DNA of 64,000 bases from Trichomonas vaginalis G3 (Eukaryota > Parabasalia > Trichomonadida > Trichomonadidae), in the NCBI RefSeq assembly GCF_026262505.1, contig NC_067207.1, forward strand, positions 3,604,252-3,668,251. The letters run 5' to 3'. The notes under the pieces are model-generated. The model was not told where the DNA came from. It worked only from the letters and a program-made list of their open reading frames with translations, and did no database searches. Numbering within the stretch: the first letter of the stretch is position 1; each line of letters begins with the position of its first letter. Positions 48,808 through 61,300 of the stretch are shown one piece after another. Both the position numbers and the translations under genes were made by a program.

Positions 48808-49041
48808 TATCCTACTACTTTGGAAATTTCCTTATATGATAAATTTTCTATGTGAAATGGCATCATTTCTGTAGAAACATGATGATATTGATCTTCATAA
48901 GACTTTTTGGTAGATGCTGGAATTCAATATTTTTTCCTCATCATGCTCAATTTTGAGAGAATTCTCAAACAATTGGGATAGTTTAAGTGCTTATATCTCA
49001 CCATCTAAAAAGATTAGAAGGAAATTTCTTATGGCAATATG
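48808..49041 (-). pseudogene. decayed coding fragment of unknown family
   Basis: On the minus strand the text reads HIAIRNFLLIFLDGEI, a stop, ALKLSQLFENSLKIEHDEEK, and after a frame change SYEDQYHHVSTEMMPFHIE then NLSYKEISKVVG and a stop. Composition is protein-like in an otherwise AT-rich spacer, with at least two disabling changes. The family is not recognised. It may be a host gene relic at the flank of the Maverick. Confidence 0.3.
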
Positions 49042-49211
49042 TACCCTTATTAACATAAGTATATAATTAATATATTCACATTGGATAAAAACAAATGTAT
49101 CTCTGTGAAAAAAGAAAATAAGTTGAACACTATTCTAACTCAATATATTTTCAGAGAACATTGTCTCTATCTTGGTGTCTGAAGAACTCAAGAGGAAAAT
49201 ATATATGTATC

Positions 49212-49270
49212 AACATAGAGTGGGGCGTTTAGAGAATATATTTTTCTTGGATAACGCCCCAACATAGAGT
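49212..49270. repeat. 39-bp palindromic insert between 10-bp direct repeats
   Basis: AACATAGAGT occurs at 49212-49221 and again at 49261-49270. Between them lies a 39-bp segment with perfect 8-bp inverted ends, GGGGCGTT (49222-49229) and AACGCCCC (49253-49260). This looks like a minimal transposon relic with its target duplication. Confidence 0.5.
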
Positions 49271-49519
49271 TAAATTGATAAAATTTATTAAATTGAAACT
49301 CATTAATTTTATTGGCATCCAACTTTTAAACCCCAATTTCCTAAGGAGAAAGTTATTATAGTTATTTTTTATAAATCAAATTAAAAAAAAAATTGAAAGT
49401 CCATCCATGAATGAATAATAAAATATTAATAAATCAGAGATTCTTTTTAATAGTAAATAATTCTAAAAATCAAAAATTAAAACAAAATATAAAATAATAA
49501 AAATTAAACTAAAATAATA

Positions 49520-52500
49520 TTACATCTGGTTGATGTCCATTACCATGTTGTTAACATCATCCTCGTTAACCTGTCTTGGACCAGAAAATCCTTCGAAATT
49601 CTTCAAATCTTCCTGGTGACTCCTGAGTTGTTGTTCCAATGCTTCCAAGTCCAGTTCCTTGACGTACGGCATGAATTCCTTTATATCGATCAAGAAATCA
49701 GCAACGGCGTTGCTCAAATCTTGTTTTTCCTTCATCTTCAAGAAAGAGTCTATTTGGGCCAAGATCCATTTCGGTTCCTTGTTCGGCATCAGTTCTGTGA
49801 GCTGCATCGTGATCTGGACTGGATCTCTCTGATCAATTTGCATAAGGAAGAGACTTCTCAGGAGTTCGACCTCTTCTTTGAAGGCAAACTTGTGTTCTGT
49901 GTCTGTCATGATCTCAAAGGTCATTTTGACAGTATCTAAGTAATATTGTTGGCAAAATGCACCTTTGTACTGGACAGTAGCTGAGTTATTGAGCTTCTTG
50001 TACAAGTCTGCCATGTTTTTGAGGCCGGAAGTGGAGATTTCGTACTGTCTTGCGTGGGAACAGATAACAATTGACTCTATGAAGCTTTGGATTCTCTCTT
50101 CGATGTTGAAGATCCATGTATAGCAATGCTGGATCATTGCTGAGGCTAAATCCATGAGCGGCTGTCGGAATAATAAAGTATTATTCTCATCTCCGCGAAC
50201 GATCGTAACTGTAGGGTTGAAGATTCGCTCGTAGATGTCGTCTAAGTAGGGCTTGGCCGCCTGTTTGATGCATTTGATGAAACTTGTGTACATCTTGATA
50301 ACTTCGGGGACACAAGCGCAAACGTTGACCGCTGTGAAGTCTCCTGATGTCAAGTTCTGTAATGGTTCGAATGTCTTGATGAAGCTAAGCCCAATCTGCT
50401 CATTACATTGAGGAATAACTGTTGTCTTGATGTATTGGAGGATATTGCCGTTCAAGTTTTCACAGAAATTGCCAATAACAGACGTAATGGCCGACAAACA
50501 TTGTCTGAGGTTGGTGGCCAATTTATTGTTATCGTCGCCATTACACTCTACGATGGCCCGAGTTGCAACAGCGTTGTAGAGGAACAGGATGGTCTGGAAG
50601 AGGTGCTGGAACTGGAGATGGAAGGCAATACCTACATTGTTTGCGACAACGGCGTTGTATCTTAAGAGATATGTCATGATTTCTACATCTTGCTCACTAC
50701 CTACATCGAAACTCTGCGAAAAGCTCTCCCAACGCTCATTTATGTTCTCCATAAGAGCTCCAACTGCAGTTGCGCGCTCTCCTTCGTTAGGAATCGCGGT
50801 AATAATGATTGACATGGCGTCGTAGAACTTGATCGCGTGGACTGGTGATTCCTCTTCGAGGGCAGATACTGTGGAAGGAACGTTGGCGATCAACTCTTCG
50901 AACATTGAGCGATCTTGGCCTCTGGATTGAACGAAAGCTCGTTTGCAGCTTTCCGCGATTGTTCTGAATGCGGATACGGCCACTTCCTTTATACCTTCGA
51001 TGCTTTCGTGCATGAATTGGACTGTTTTTTCAATAATTAAGGTGAAAATCGGCTGATACTGGCAAAGGAACTTCGGATATTGCGAAGAAACGAAAAGAAC
51101 TCCACTGCCAAGCAATACTTTGTTACTTTCGTCGGCTCCTTCGAATAAATGGAGTAATTTCGTAAGTACGTCAATAATGAATCTCTTTTCCTTCTCCTGA
51201 GGAATGGCTCCTGATACAGCGCCTGTTGCCCAGCAAATTTTTGTGAGATGAAGATTTGGATTTTGTACTGGGTTTTGTTCGTCGACTAATGCTTCGAACA
51301 TGGCGTATATTGTATCTATAGTCTGTTGTGGTGATATATTTGTCATAATAACTAATGTTTCGTGCATGAGATTATATAATTGACTTTCTGCGTCATTTGT
51401 AGCCTTTACGACGTAATTACCTTCGTTCTCTACATCTATATTGATCTGTGGTGGCCTCTGGATGTTCCAAATCAGTACATACTGCGCTTGATGTATGAAT
51501 TCCATGTACATTTCGTTTAATTCAATAGATCTGTTGTGGCTTTCGTAGTGATAATGTCTCGCGACCACATTCCAAAGCTCAACGATGTTCTTGAAGCAGT
51601 CAGTTTGTGGTTGGACCACTGATAAAAAGCCATTTGTCCATTGGAAGCCGACAGCAAGGGGAATGATGAGATCTGCAGCTTCTATTGTTGTAAGGTAGTT
51701 CGACATGAACGCGTAGAGCATGTTGATGATGGCTTGGACACGGTTTTGTTCTTCGAAATATAAATTAATGAAAAATTCTTGGTCATTTGCTTGTGGTTCG
51801 CCGATGGATTCCATGATGATCTTGAATAGAGGAGGAATGACCTTGAGAGCGTTCGCGTCTTTCTTTGTGGCCTCATTATTTGCAAATTCGGCCAAAATTG
51901 TAAGGATATCTTCCTGGTAGGCAGGGTTTGGTAGGTAGTTTTGCGTGAGTATTTCAAGAAGGTTGGAGTTGTAGAAGCCAGAAGGGTCGAGCCATTTGAC
52001 AACTGAGCCAAAACATTGCATAGCTGTTCTTGTGATGTCAACACCGCGGTCTACGTTGAAGACTTCGCCGAGTAACTCGAGAATTTTCGGTGTGACTTCA
52101 AGAAGAGCTCTGTTTAATTGACTGATACGACTTGTTGTGATTGCGCCTTGAGAAAAGTCTTTTACATCGGTTGAGATGTCTCTGAGGAGTGTAAGGATGA
52201 CATTCAATAAGTTTGTATTGGAGAGAGCGTTGTCTATCATGTCATTTACAACAGTTGGCCATTCTTGGGGCCAATCGCGAATAATTATCCTGGCAAGAGC
52301 TTGAGAGCAGTATGGTTGTGCGAGTTTGCAGATGTTGTTCTCAGACCAATTGATTAAAACAGTGGCAACAAAATTTCTGACATCTTCGCGTTCTTCTGGA
52401 CTAATATTGCCCCAATATGTTTTGACTGCGTTTGAAATCAATTGGAATCCGTATGCTTTTGCGTAATCAGAGTGATTGCCTTCAATTAATCCTCTGGAAA

Positions 52501-52621
52501 CTCTCCAAGCGTCTGGATCATCTTTGATTTGATTAAGCTGTATGTTCATTTGTTCTTTGTTCTTCGGATCCGCGTTGGAGAAGAAGCTATCACATAAAGC
52601 GGCTATTTGGTTCTCGTCCAT
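49520..52621 (-). CDS. XPO1: exportin-1 / CRM1 nuclear export receptor
   Basis: The frame gives 1,033 residues from the ATG at 52619-52621, the usual length for CRM1. HEAT repeats run through the protein. The conserved central block ICWATGAVSGAIPQEKEKRF aligns with CRM1's NTLCWAIGSISGAM...EKRF, followed by QYPKFL and FMHESIEGIKEVAVSAFRTI, which lines the NES groove. CRM1 carries leucine-rich-NES cargo out of the nucleus with RanGTP. At the position of human Cys528, the leptomycin B target, this protein has Val549. The N-terminal CRIME-like region (YWGNISPEEREDVRNFV) is present. The gene looks intact. Confidence 0.9.
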   Translation of the reverse strand: MDENQIAALCDSFFSNADPKNKEQMNIQLNQIKDDPDAWRVSRGLIEGNHSDYAKAYGFQLISNAVKTYWGNISPEEREDVRNFVATVLINWSENNICKLAQPYCSQALARIIIRDWPQEWPTVVNDMIDNALSNTNLLNVILTLLRDISTDVKDFSQGAITTSRISQLNRALLEVTPKILELLGEVFNVDRGVDITRTAMQCFGSVVKWLDPSGFYNSNLLEILTQNYLPNPAYQEDILTILAEFANNEATKKDANALKVIPPLFKIIMESIGEPQANDQEFFINLYFEEQNRVQAIINMLYAFMSNYLTTIEAADLIIPLAVGFQWTNGFLSVVQPQTDCFKNIVELWNVVARHYHYESHNRSIELNEMYMEFIHQAQYVLIWNIQRPPQINIDVENEGNYVVKATNDAESQLYNLMHETLVIMTNISPQQTIDTIYAMFEALVDEQNPVQNPNLHLTKICWATGAVSGAIPQEKEKRFIIDVLTKLLHLFEGADESNKVLLGSGVLFVSSQYPKFLCQYQPIFTLIIEKTVQFMHESIEGIKEVAVSAFRTIAESCKRAFVQSRGQDRSMFEELIANVPSTVSALEEESPVHAIKFYDAMSIIITAIPNEGERATAVGALMENINERWESFSQSFDVGSEQDVEIMTYLLRYNAVVANNVGIAFHLQFQHLFQTILFLYNAVATRAIVECNGDDNNKLATNLRQCLSAITSVIGNFCENLNGNILQYIKTTVIPQCNEQIGLSFIKTFEPLQNLTSGDFTAVNVCACVPEVIKMYTSFIKCIKQAAKPYLDDIYERIFNPTVTIVRGDENNTLLFRQPLMDLASAMIQHCYTWIFNIEERIQSFIESIVICSHARQYEISTSGLKNMADLYKKLNNSATVQYKGAFCQQYYLDTVKMTFEIMTDTEHKFAFKEEVELLRSLFLMQIDQRDPVQITMQLTELMPNKEPKWILAQIDSFLKMKEKQDLSNAVADFLIDIKEFMPYVKELDLEALEQQLRSHQEDLKNFEGFSGPRQVNEDDVNNMVMDINQM

Positions 52622-52958
52622 GCAAATCTAAAAGAAGTAAAAATTTTCCTTGTCCTAATTTCTAACCGTAAATTTGAGTCAAATTTTTCTCAAAAAAGTG
52701 TGTCTTGTTGAATTTGATGATAAATATTCCATCGTATTCATTTTAGGTATAGGCAAAGAATTCGACCTAAAATTGTTGGAAAAATCACTGATTTGTGGGG
52801 AAAAAAAAGAAAAATGTTAGGAAATGTTGATGATTGCTCAATATCTAATTAAAGCGATAGAATGTAATTGATAAAACTACGAAATTATACAAATATTTTA
52901 TTAAAAAAAAAAATATAACTTAAAAGAATGAGATTGTTAGATAGAGATGGATTGGAAT
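52622..52958. other. intergenic spacer
   Basis: About 340 bp, AT-rich, between two minus-strand genes; no feature recognised. Confidence 0.45.
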
Positions 52959-53606
52959 TTATATCAGCCCTTGATCTAAGATGGTTTCGGCATCAGGACT
53001 CTCTTCTTCGTAATTTGTGAACTTATAATTGTAAAAACTGACACAAACAAAGGCAAACCCGATTACGGAAAATACTGTTGATGCTATTCCAAGATTGTTA
53101 AAGATAGGAATGTACTCCTTTTCAAATTTTTCTTTGCAAGTTATTCTTTGATTTTCAGGTTCATCTCTGAAGCAAAAATCATTTCGTCCGGTATATTTAA
53201 CTAAGTCTTCATATCCGCAGCAATGAAATGCTTGTTGTAAGTTATCAAGTGCAAAACTAGAATATAATACTTCCCATTTCTTAAATCCATTTGTTATTAA
53301 TTTGTACCTTGGGATTGTGAATGATAAAACTGAATATGTAACGCAGAGTAAAACTAAAATTATGTTTGATACGAAAAACCTAAGCATACTTCTTGGAGTC
53401 ATTACTCTGGCTGCATAAACAACAATAAGCAAAATGATCAATGAGATTCCAAAGAGAATGTATAATGTGATCTCAAGTTCTTGAAGGTAATTTGATTTCT
53501 GAAGTTTAAGAAACTCAACAAAAGAGATGGATGATATTGTAATGAAAAATACTGTAAGAGCAAGAGTTCCAGCTATGACAACGATGCGTAATGGGGTATA
53601 TTTCAT
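52959..53606 (-). CDS. tetraspanin-family protein
   Basis: The frame gives 215 residues from the ATG at 53604-53606. There are four transmembrane helices (about residues 8-30, 45-67, 77-99 and 172-195). A large extracellular loop between helices 3 and 4 has the diagnostic CCG motif (FHCCGYEDL) and two further cysteines. Short N- and C-terminal tails face the cytosol. Trichomonad tetraspanins of this size sit in the plasma membrane and secreted vesicles and are linked to host contact; that role is family knowledge. The gene looks intact. Confidence 0.85.
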   Translation of the reverse strand: MKYTPLRIVVIAGTLALTVFFITISSISFVEFLKLQKSNYLQELEITLYILFGISLIILLIVVYAARVMTPRSMLRFFVSNIILVLLCVTYSVLSFTIPRYKLITNGFKKWEVLYSSFALDNLQQAFHCCGYEDLVKYTGRNDFCFRDEPENQRITCKEKFEKEYIPIFNNLGIASTVFSVIGFAFVCVSFYNYKFTNYEEESPDAETILDQGLI

Positions 53607-53731
53607 GATTTGATTGTATTGTCACTTTTCTAAATCATATTTTTTTCAAAGTTCTTTTAAAATTTGAAATCTTTATTTGCTGTCAATCTCTATGCTTGAT
53701 TGAACGATACTTTCAGAGTAATTAACATTAA

Positions 53732-54589
53732 ACAATCCTCAGAAATGCATTTTCAACACAAGGAATCAAAAAACAACGTTATTTCCAACTTGAGGCAAGT
53801 TTTTCAGATTATTATATCACAAATGATTTTATTAATAAGACCACTAACGAACCCATATCAGGGAATGGAAATTATTACATTCGTTATGCAATATTTTCCT
53901 TCCATTACCAAAATCGAGCAATTTACCTTAATTCAGACAGCAAAGTATTACTTGAAACATGTTCCTTTTACAACAATAGTTCCACAGATGAAGGTGGATC
54001 ATTCTATATCGAAGAATCAGATTGCATCTTACCTAAAGAAAGTGCCTACAAAAGTTATGCATTTGAATGTTCAGTATCACAATGCAGTGGATTTTTTGCT
54101 GCATTTTATCATATGCAAGGGGATATCAAAGTAAGTAATATGAATACATCTTATCACTATGAAATTATGTGTTGCCCTGCATATGAAATTCAAGATCCAA
54201 CAGAAACAGGAATTATTAATTTGACAACAGTTTCAAATACTACATCGATAGAAGCGAGTGCAATTGACAATTTTGGTAAAATTAATATTACAAAGTCTAA
54301 TTTTTTATACAATGAATATAAAGGAAGTAATTACGCAGTAATCAATTGTTATACTTCATGTTCATATTCAAATTGTTCGTTCATAGGAAATAAAGGAAAC
54401 TATTTATTTTTATATAATGATATCACAGATCAAGCTGTGAGATATTATTATTCAGGTACAATTGAATCACATGATCCATTAGATTCATTTATATATCATT
54501 ATACAACAGATAAATGCTCTGCGACATATTTTTATAAAGAACAGTCCAGCATTTCGATGTTTTGTATTAAATTATTGCATTTTTTATAA
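53732..54589 (+). pseudogene. Pmp-like surface protein fragment lacking a clear start
   Basis: An open frame of 285 codons reads RNAFSTQGIKKQRYFQLEAS, then VLLETCSFYNNSSTDEGGSFY, FECSVSQCSGFFAAFYHMQG, and CSYSNCSFIGNKGNYLFLYN. It has the short beta-helix repeats, CSF and GG turns of the Pmp-like family. No ATG precedes the homology; the first in-frame ATG (54113) lies in the middle, and a stop lies just upstream of 53732. There is no transmembrane helix before the final stop, unlike the relative at 24568. It is probably a decayed copy, though translation from an unrecognised start cannot be excluded. Confidence 0.55.
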
Positions 54590-55381
54590 ATGTTTAAGTT
54601 TAATATTATAAGCATATATCAATGAAGTATGTTTTCACGTTATAAAATTAACCCACAAGCAGACCTGCATTTCGAAGTTTTTAATTCGCAAAATTAGTAT
54701 ATAATGTGTAAATTTAGATGTATTTGAGCCTATTCACTCATAATTTTGCACAGTTTCAAAGAAATTTGAAATTCAAATTTACATGAGTATAACTTAGAAA
54801 GATATCCTTAAGAAACCAAATTATAAACATGAATATACAAAGATTTAAGTGAAATTTATTGAGAATTGGATGAATATTTGAAATTTATTTCCAAATAAAA
54901 AGGGATTTAATGGATATTTATAGATAGAAATCTGCCTTATATCAGGTTTTTGCCCCCACTCTCATGTTTTTTTTTATGGTCCCTGTATATAGATGCGCAC
55001 CGATATAAGCTGAACACAAAAATCAAAATCAGTGAAGTTTTATGCATGTGAATGAATAGTAGTTAATATTTTATCATTTCGATTTTCCAAAAAAATTATG
55101 ATTTCTCTATTTTTGCTAAATTCTCCTAGTTTTTTTATAATATTTTCCAATTTTAACAATTTTTTAAATTTTCAGTTGATGTTGTGTTTGGTTTACCTTA
55201 TGATATGGTTCTTAAATTTGTACCAAAAATCTTTATTCTAAAAGAATTTGAAAATAATTTTAATCGTTTTCAAACAAAACAGAGTTTTCTAAATGGAGTT
55301 TAACTATCTATTCGATTGGTGATGCTTAATTGAGCAACTAATTTTTCGCGCCAAAAAAAAAACTTATTTTTATTGACATTC
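54590..55381. other. intergenic region
   Basis: About 790 bp, AT-rich. Simple runs and short inverted repeats such as CAGATTTCTATC-type patches near 54930 are visible, but no gene. Confidence 0.45.
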
Positions 55382-58300
55382 ATGAGTACGCTTCTTCAGA
55401 AGCTCTCATCTAATTCGAAAGAAGATGTCATTGAAACAATCGGTATATTACGCAAAAGATTCGTTGATATGTGTTTTCATCCTCCGGATGAACTTAACGC
55501 CGATTTTCAAGAAATATTCGAATTTATTAACCGAACAAATACGAATGGTAACAAAACAAGTGAAATGGCTCGTCTTCTAGTTGCTCTCCATGCTTTATTT
55601 TTATTCCCAAAGCCAGAGCAATTCGGTGATTTACCATTTGATTTCGAAGATCGATTTCTTCTTGCTGTTCTTATTCTCATGCATAACATGAAAGGAGATA
55701 TGTCACAACATGGCGACATCTGCATAGATTATGTCTACCAAACTCTCGATGCAATTGGATCTTCTACGAATAAGAATTTTTACTCAATGGAAATCCCATT
55801 CTTTACAAGATATTTTGCAAAATCAATGAAACAACTCGAATCTCCTGAAAAAGTTATCGAATTAGTCACGAAATTCAGTGAAACAATTGGCAAAGTCAAG
55901 CCAGAATACATTGGTATGGATGATTTATTGTTCATCCCACAAATACTTGTTGCTGATCAATTCCTTAAGGTTATTAAGACCCAGCAACTTGCTGACCAGT
56001 TTATTAACGCAGTTGATACTCTTTTTACTTCATGTGCAAACCATCCATCGGCTTTAATATTAATTTTATTCCAGTCATGGTTCCACCTTACGAAATCATC
56101 CTACGATGATAAAAGCAAAAATGATCAAGTTGTTTTTAATTTTTTCAATCAGGTTGACACGATCACTAAATATGCAGCAAGATTACCGCTATCAAAACAC
56201 CACGAATTACACCACCAATTCCAGTGGTTCCTTCTCTTTTATTTCTATTATTTCGTTAACGATAACACTGCAAGAACAAGACTTCTCATTTTCATCTGCC
56301 AGGGACTCAAAACTGTTGAACAAATCGAAAACCACCGTAGAGTTTGCCAAACAGTTGAAAAATTCAACGAAAGAATTTTAACTCAATACGATAACAACAT
56401 AAAATGGCCACTATTCTTCTTTATATCAAATCTACAGTCGAATTTTACGCTCTACTTCCAAACAGTTAAAACAATTTACGGAATTTACTTATCTCCTAAT
56501 ATTACAGAAGATAAAGAAGGAACTTTTAGGAAAATACGTTACGGATTTTCAATGCAAACTTATATGCAGACAACTGATGTATTTGTTGATAAAACATTAT
56601 ATACTTTAATAAAAGAACGCCAAACATCATCACTTGAGACAGCCATGTTATGGTTCAATGAAGAAATTGACATCCTAACAAAAATGACTGAAAAAACAAC
56701 AAGTTTTCTTGCATTTCACTCCAATTTCTCTAAAAATATTGCAGAAAGGATTCCGAATTCCAAAGAATACCAATCAGAACTATTTTACTTCATCAAATCC
56801 GCTCAAATCTGGACAAAATTTGTCGTAAATATTTCTCAAAAATTAACAGAGCTGAAATCATTCGAATTCAACCATGTTCTCTTCAAGAAGAATAATCTGG
56901 GACTCATGATAACTGAGTCTCGCTTGAAAGGATTGATCAAAGCCATTGATAATATTCATGCTTCGTTTATTAACGTTTTATTGCATACTCCACGTGATTT
57001 TATTAACGACGTATGCACAGAAATGGCGAAAATCCTTATCCATTACATCGAAAACGATAAAATTTCCTTATTATTCTTCGATGTTTTCCAGCAGATCAGC
57101 CAAAGCGATGTTTTCCTCAAAGCAATCGTCAAATACCTCTATTCCTATGTTTCTGAGAACATCAAGTTCATGTTATCTGAAGATCGTTTAGATGCATGTG
57201 CAATTCCAAAGGTTTTAGCCTTCGTTATCAGGTTCTGCCGCAGGAAGGATGGAGAGTACCATCCACAACTCTTAAGACAGCTCAAATCTTTCCAAAGATT
57301 CATTCTAACTTCAATTTATACAACAATCAGAAGGGCAACTAACCTTTACGACGTTTTCAACACAGTCAAGACAGATGCCTCGTTGTATAGTTACCTGATT
57401 GAGAAGGCAGAAGGCCAAAAACCATCAGATTCCTTATTTGGTCGGTTGAAACAATCGATTTTCTTCGAATTGGTCGAATCCAACAAGTTCTCCGCCCTGC
57501 CAGTATTCTTAGAAGTACTCAGTCTTGACTTAGAGAAGTCCCAATTAATGCAAAATCTCGAAATCTTCAGAGTCGCTTTCAATTCGACAGATTCTGAGAT
57601 AATTTCGAAAGCAGCAATTATTTTCTCAGATATCTTCACTATCAACTACTCCCAAGGCAAAGTTGATGTAAACGATGAATTATTTATTGAAACAGCCAGC
57701 GCATTAGTCAATGATTTACATCTCCTTTCGAAGCAAAGTGCACGTAGCGTTGAGCGAATCCTTCCTTTGATTCCTCATATCTACACTAATCCGAAAGAGC
57801 AGTTTACAGAGATCTGCGGCATCAAATACGGTGATGTAGATATGCTTGTATGCACCAAGGCCATTATTTCCAACTACACGGACTCAGAACAGAACGCATT
57901 CTTTGCATTTCAGTATGTAACACGTTGCATTGACATTCTGAAGTACAGAACAGGCGATTTCAATCACCAGAGCGAACTGATCCAAGATCTCTTAGGTTTA
58001 CTTATGAAATGCATCGTTTATTCGCGATTTCTGACAGATCTTGAACGATATTACAAGAATTTAGTACATATTGTTGGAAATCTTATGATTAAAAGTGTCT
58101 CCAACGTGTTCTTCCTTGAAATCTGTTCACTTGCCGCATCAAACAGGTCTCAAATCTCATCAATCATGTACAAAATTGCAGATTCCATTTTAAGTTATGT
58201 TTCTTCATCGGAGTATTCGATTGATTTCATGTCCAAGACTCTTAATGATGTCTTTGCCAAACCGAACACGAATAGATTACATCTTTTGACATTGATATTG

Positions 58301-61300
58301 ACATTGTACATGAAATATTTCAAAAATTTGGTAACGATGGATTACATTAAATTGTTCATTTACGAGTCCAATGTATTCACTAACATAGACAGTGAGTTCT
58401 TCTCTGTCATCAACCAGTTCTTTAAGTCATATCTCGAGATGCAGTCCCTTGAAAACAAAAACAGATTCATTGATTTAGTTAATGACACTTTTTCACAACG
58501 ACCAGTTTGTTTTCCACATATTTTATGCAAGAGAATCAGGAAAATGGGCATTCCTAGGCCAGATCTCTTCATTCCTATCAATACTTTCAATAACAATGAT
58601 GATGTTTGCCAGTCACAACAAGTCTGTTTCCAAATGGCAATTGGAGTTCCTCTGAATTTCGATGATTCTGTTCTTTTGGCAGAAAAAGTCAAAAATTTGG
58701 TCAGTTCACTTCAACCACAAGAAAAGCTTCTTAGAAGGAACACATTAATAACAGAACTCGTGCACAGGAATGAGTTCTATTCACTAGTTAATCCAAACAA
58801 TAACCAGCCAACACAAAGGAACCAAACTTTGCCACAAAGTGTCATTTTCTTCCTTTGCAACACGATGACAAGCAGAATTACTTATTTAAGCAATTCCGCA
58901 ATCCGCAAATTCAAGAGTTTCGCCGCCAACAGGGAGAAAAGCCAGATCTGCGCCTCAACAATCGATGAATACTGTAATAATCCATCGAGATTAATTGGCT
59001 CTATTTATTCAAACGAGTCAACAAATCCAAGATCAACACCAGAAGAAATGACAAAAGTACAAGGAAAGTACATCGCAAACTGCTGTTTCTACAGGAGATT
59101 GATGAAATTACACCCTGATAAAATACCTCACAGTGTTATACACACATTGATGAAGAATTACTTCGATTTCGAACAGTTTTCTGAATTGGAAAGATTGAAT
59201 AATTTGACAAATTTCGTACAAGTTGTCAAAACATTGACTGTAAGAGATTTTATACAGTTGAAACCAGTCCAAGACATCATATTAGATTCATCAAACAAGG
59301 CACAATACTTAGAGAGATTCATTGTTGTTACAATGAACTTATTAGCATCAAAACAAGTTCCTTACAGAGCGATAATTCTCAAGTACATTTGGAAATTCCT
59401 TTCTTGTTTCCCAAGACAAACAATACAAATCTTTTTCACTGTGAATTTAGGAAATCTAAACACAGTTTTCTCTATTTTAACTGATTGCATCGCTTTGGAT
59501 AAATCAAATAAGTTGTTTAACGCATTGATTGAATATTTGAAGAATTACAAGAAATATTCAACATTACATCCAAGCGTTTGCACAATGATTTACCAGTTAT
59601 CTCTTTATCAGAGATTCGCATGGACTGCTGAATATCCTACATTGATCAGATCGATGTTTTCAAAGATGCTTTCGGAATTCACGAACCAAGAAGGAAAATA
59701 CGAGAATTCTTACGCAAATTTGGAACAAATCGCGAATTCTTATATCAAAATAATTAAAGAAAATGCGACATTTGAATCTATAATTGATTTCGCGAAACTG
59801 TTCCAGAACGCGATGTTCTATCACACGAGAACTTATTATGAATTCATTAGAATTGCTTTTGAAGGATTACCAGCTGATTTTTGGGCAACTTTCTTAGGCG
59901 AAATCGTGAAATCAAAGATAAGTTTATCGAATACGCAGTACTACATTTTAGTATCACATGCAATTCTTCATTGCGGCAAATGTGATCCTGATTTCATTCA
60001 ATCCATTTGGAGAATGATCTTCAATAAAACAGAAAAAGACACATTATGTACTCATCTTCGCTGTTTCTTGAGTTTGTTGAAGAGAGGACCTCCAAGAACA
60101 TCAAACTTAAGTCGTTTAGTTATATTAGTAATTCAAGGAATGAAATCCGGAGATCCACAAACAGAATTGTACGCATTGAAAATTTGTTTGAAGTTGAATT
60201 CTTACGGAATGCTACCTGATGTTGTTTTTTACAATGTCGGAGCACAGTTGTTGTCTTACTCGAAGTATTTCGATGATCCTTACAAGAACCTCTATTACCA
60301 GTTCTTCAACATGAAGACTGAATTGTACCAGAATCCTCCAAACGAATTCATTCAAGCTTTGGTATATTTCACACACGATAAATGCTCAACAATAAGAGAT
60401 ACACTCATATTGATTGAAGTATTCCAGAATATACCAACACTCCTCAATCTCTTGCCTTTCTCTGTTATTGCAAGTTTGGTTCTTTTCATTAAAAAGAACT
60501 TGGAAAAAATCAAACAATTCAGAGAATCAGAATTGAATGAATTTGACGGTTTATTCACAAAATGTTTAGAATTTGTGAAGAGAGCGAAACCAAGTGAACG
60601 CGAGATTACTTTGTTTGTTAACATTGGCTGTGACTTTGCCATGAAAGTATTAGAGCCATTGTTAGGAACAACATCACCTTTATTCGCTCCTTCCGAGTTT
60701 ATCCATGGTTTATGCGAATACATCGTTGAAGAAAGACCAGATTTGTATCCAAAGAGGGTTTTCGATGCAATTTCTGCTTATTCATTCACACCAAACTCTT
60801 TGTTCATGGTTGCCGCTGCTTGCAAACTCGAAATCGATGGAATCAAAGATGAATTCATCCAAAAATCTCTTTTGTTGTTATGCGAACCAAAAGTACACAC
60901 AGATTTAATCTTTTACGACTACATTTTAGATTATATTGTCAGACATCAAACAGACAATATCTTGAGGTATTTGGATGATGCTTTCAAATGGGTTTGCAAG
61001 AACTTCAACATAAACATAAGAGATAGAGTTGCAAGAGTTTGCAGAACTGTTGTAAGAGTTACTCCTTCATTCCAGAGATTGGATAAACTGAAATACATCT
61101 GGGACACAATTGTAGAGACAATTCTCAGATTAAATCAGTTCAAATGCATCTGCCACAAACTTTGGATTTCATTTTATATCATGTTTATTGAGGAAGTTCC
61201 TCAAACTGACATGATGGAATACATCGACTTTATCTTCGACAGAATCAAAGATATACAAGTAACATCCAATTACTTAGTTACTATATCTTATTCTGTTGCA

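Larger units (their letters stand above)
48702..49519. other. spacer between Maverick and exportin gene
   Basis: About 820 bp, AT-rich. It contains the decayed coding fragment at 48808-49041 and the small palindromic insert at 49212-49270. Terminal repeats of the Maverick were sought here and not found. Confidence 0.4.

Noticed and set aside
53700-54134. 144-codon plus-strand frame
   Set aside because: Starts at TTG and is in a different frame from the clear Pmp-like text, so it is a shadow.
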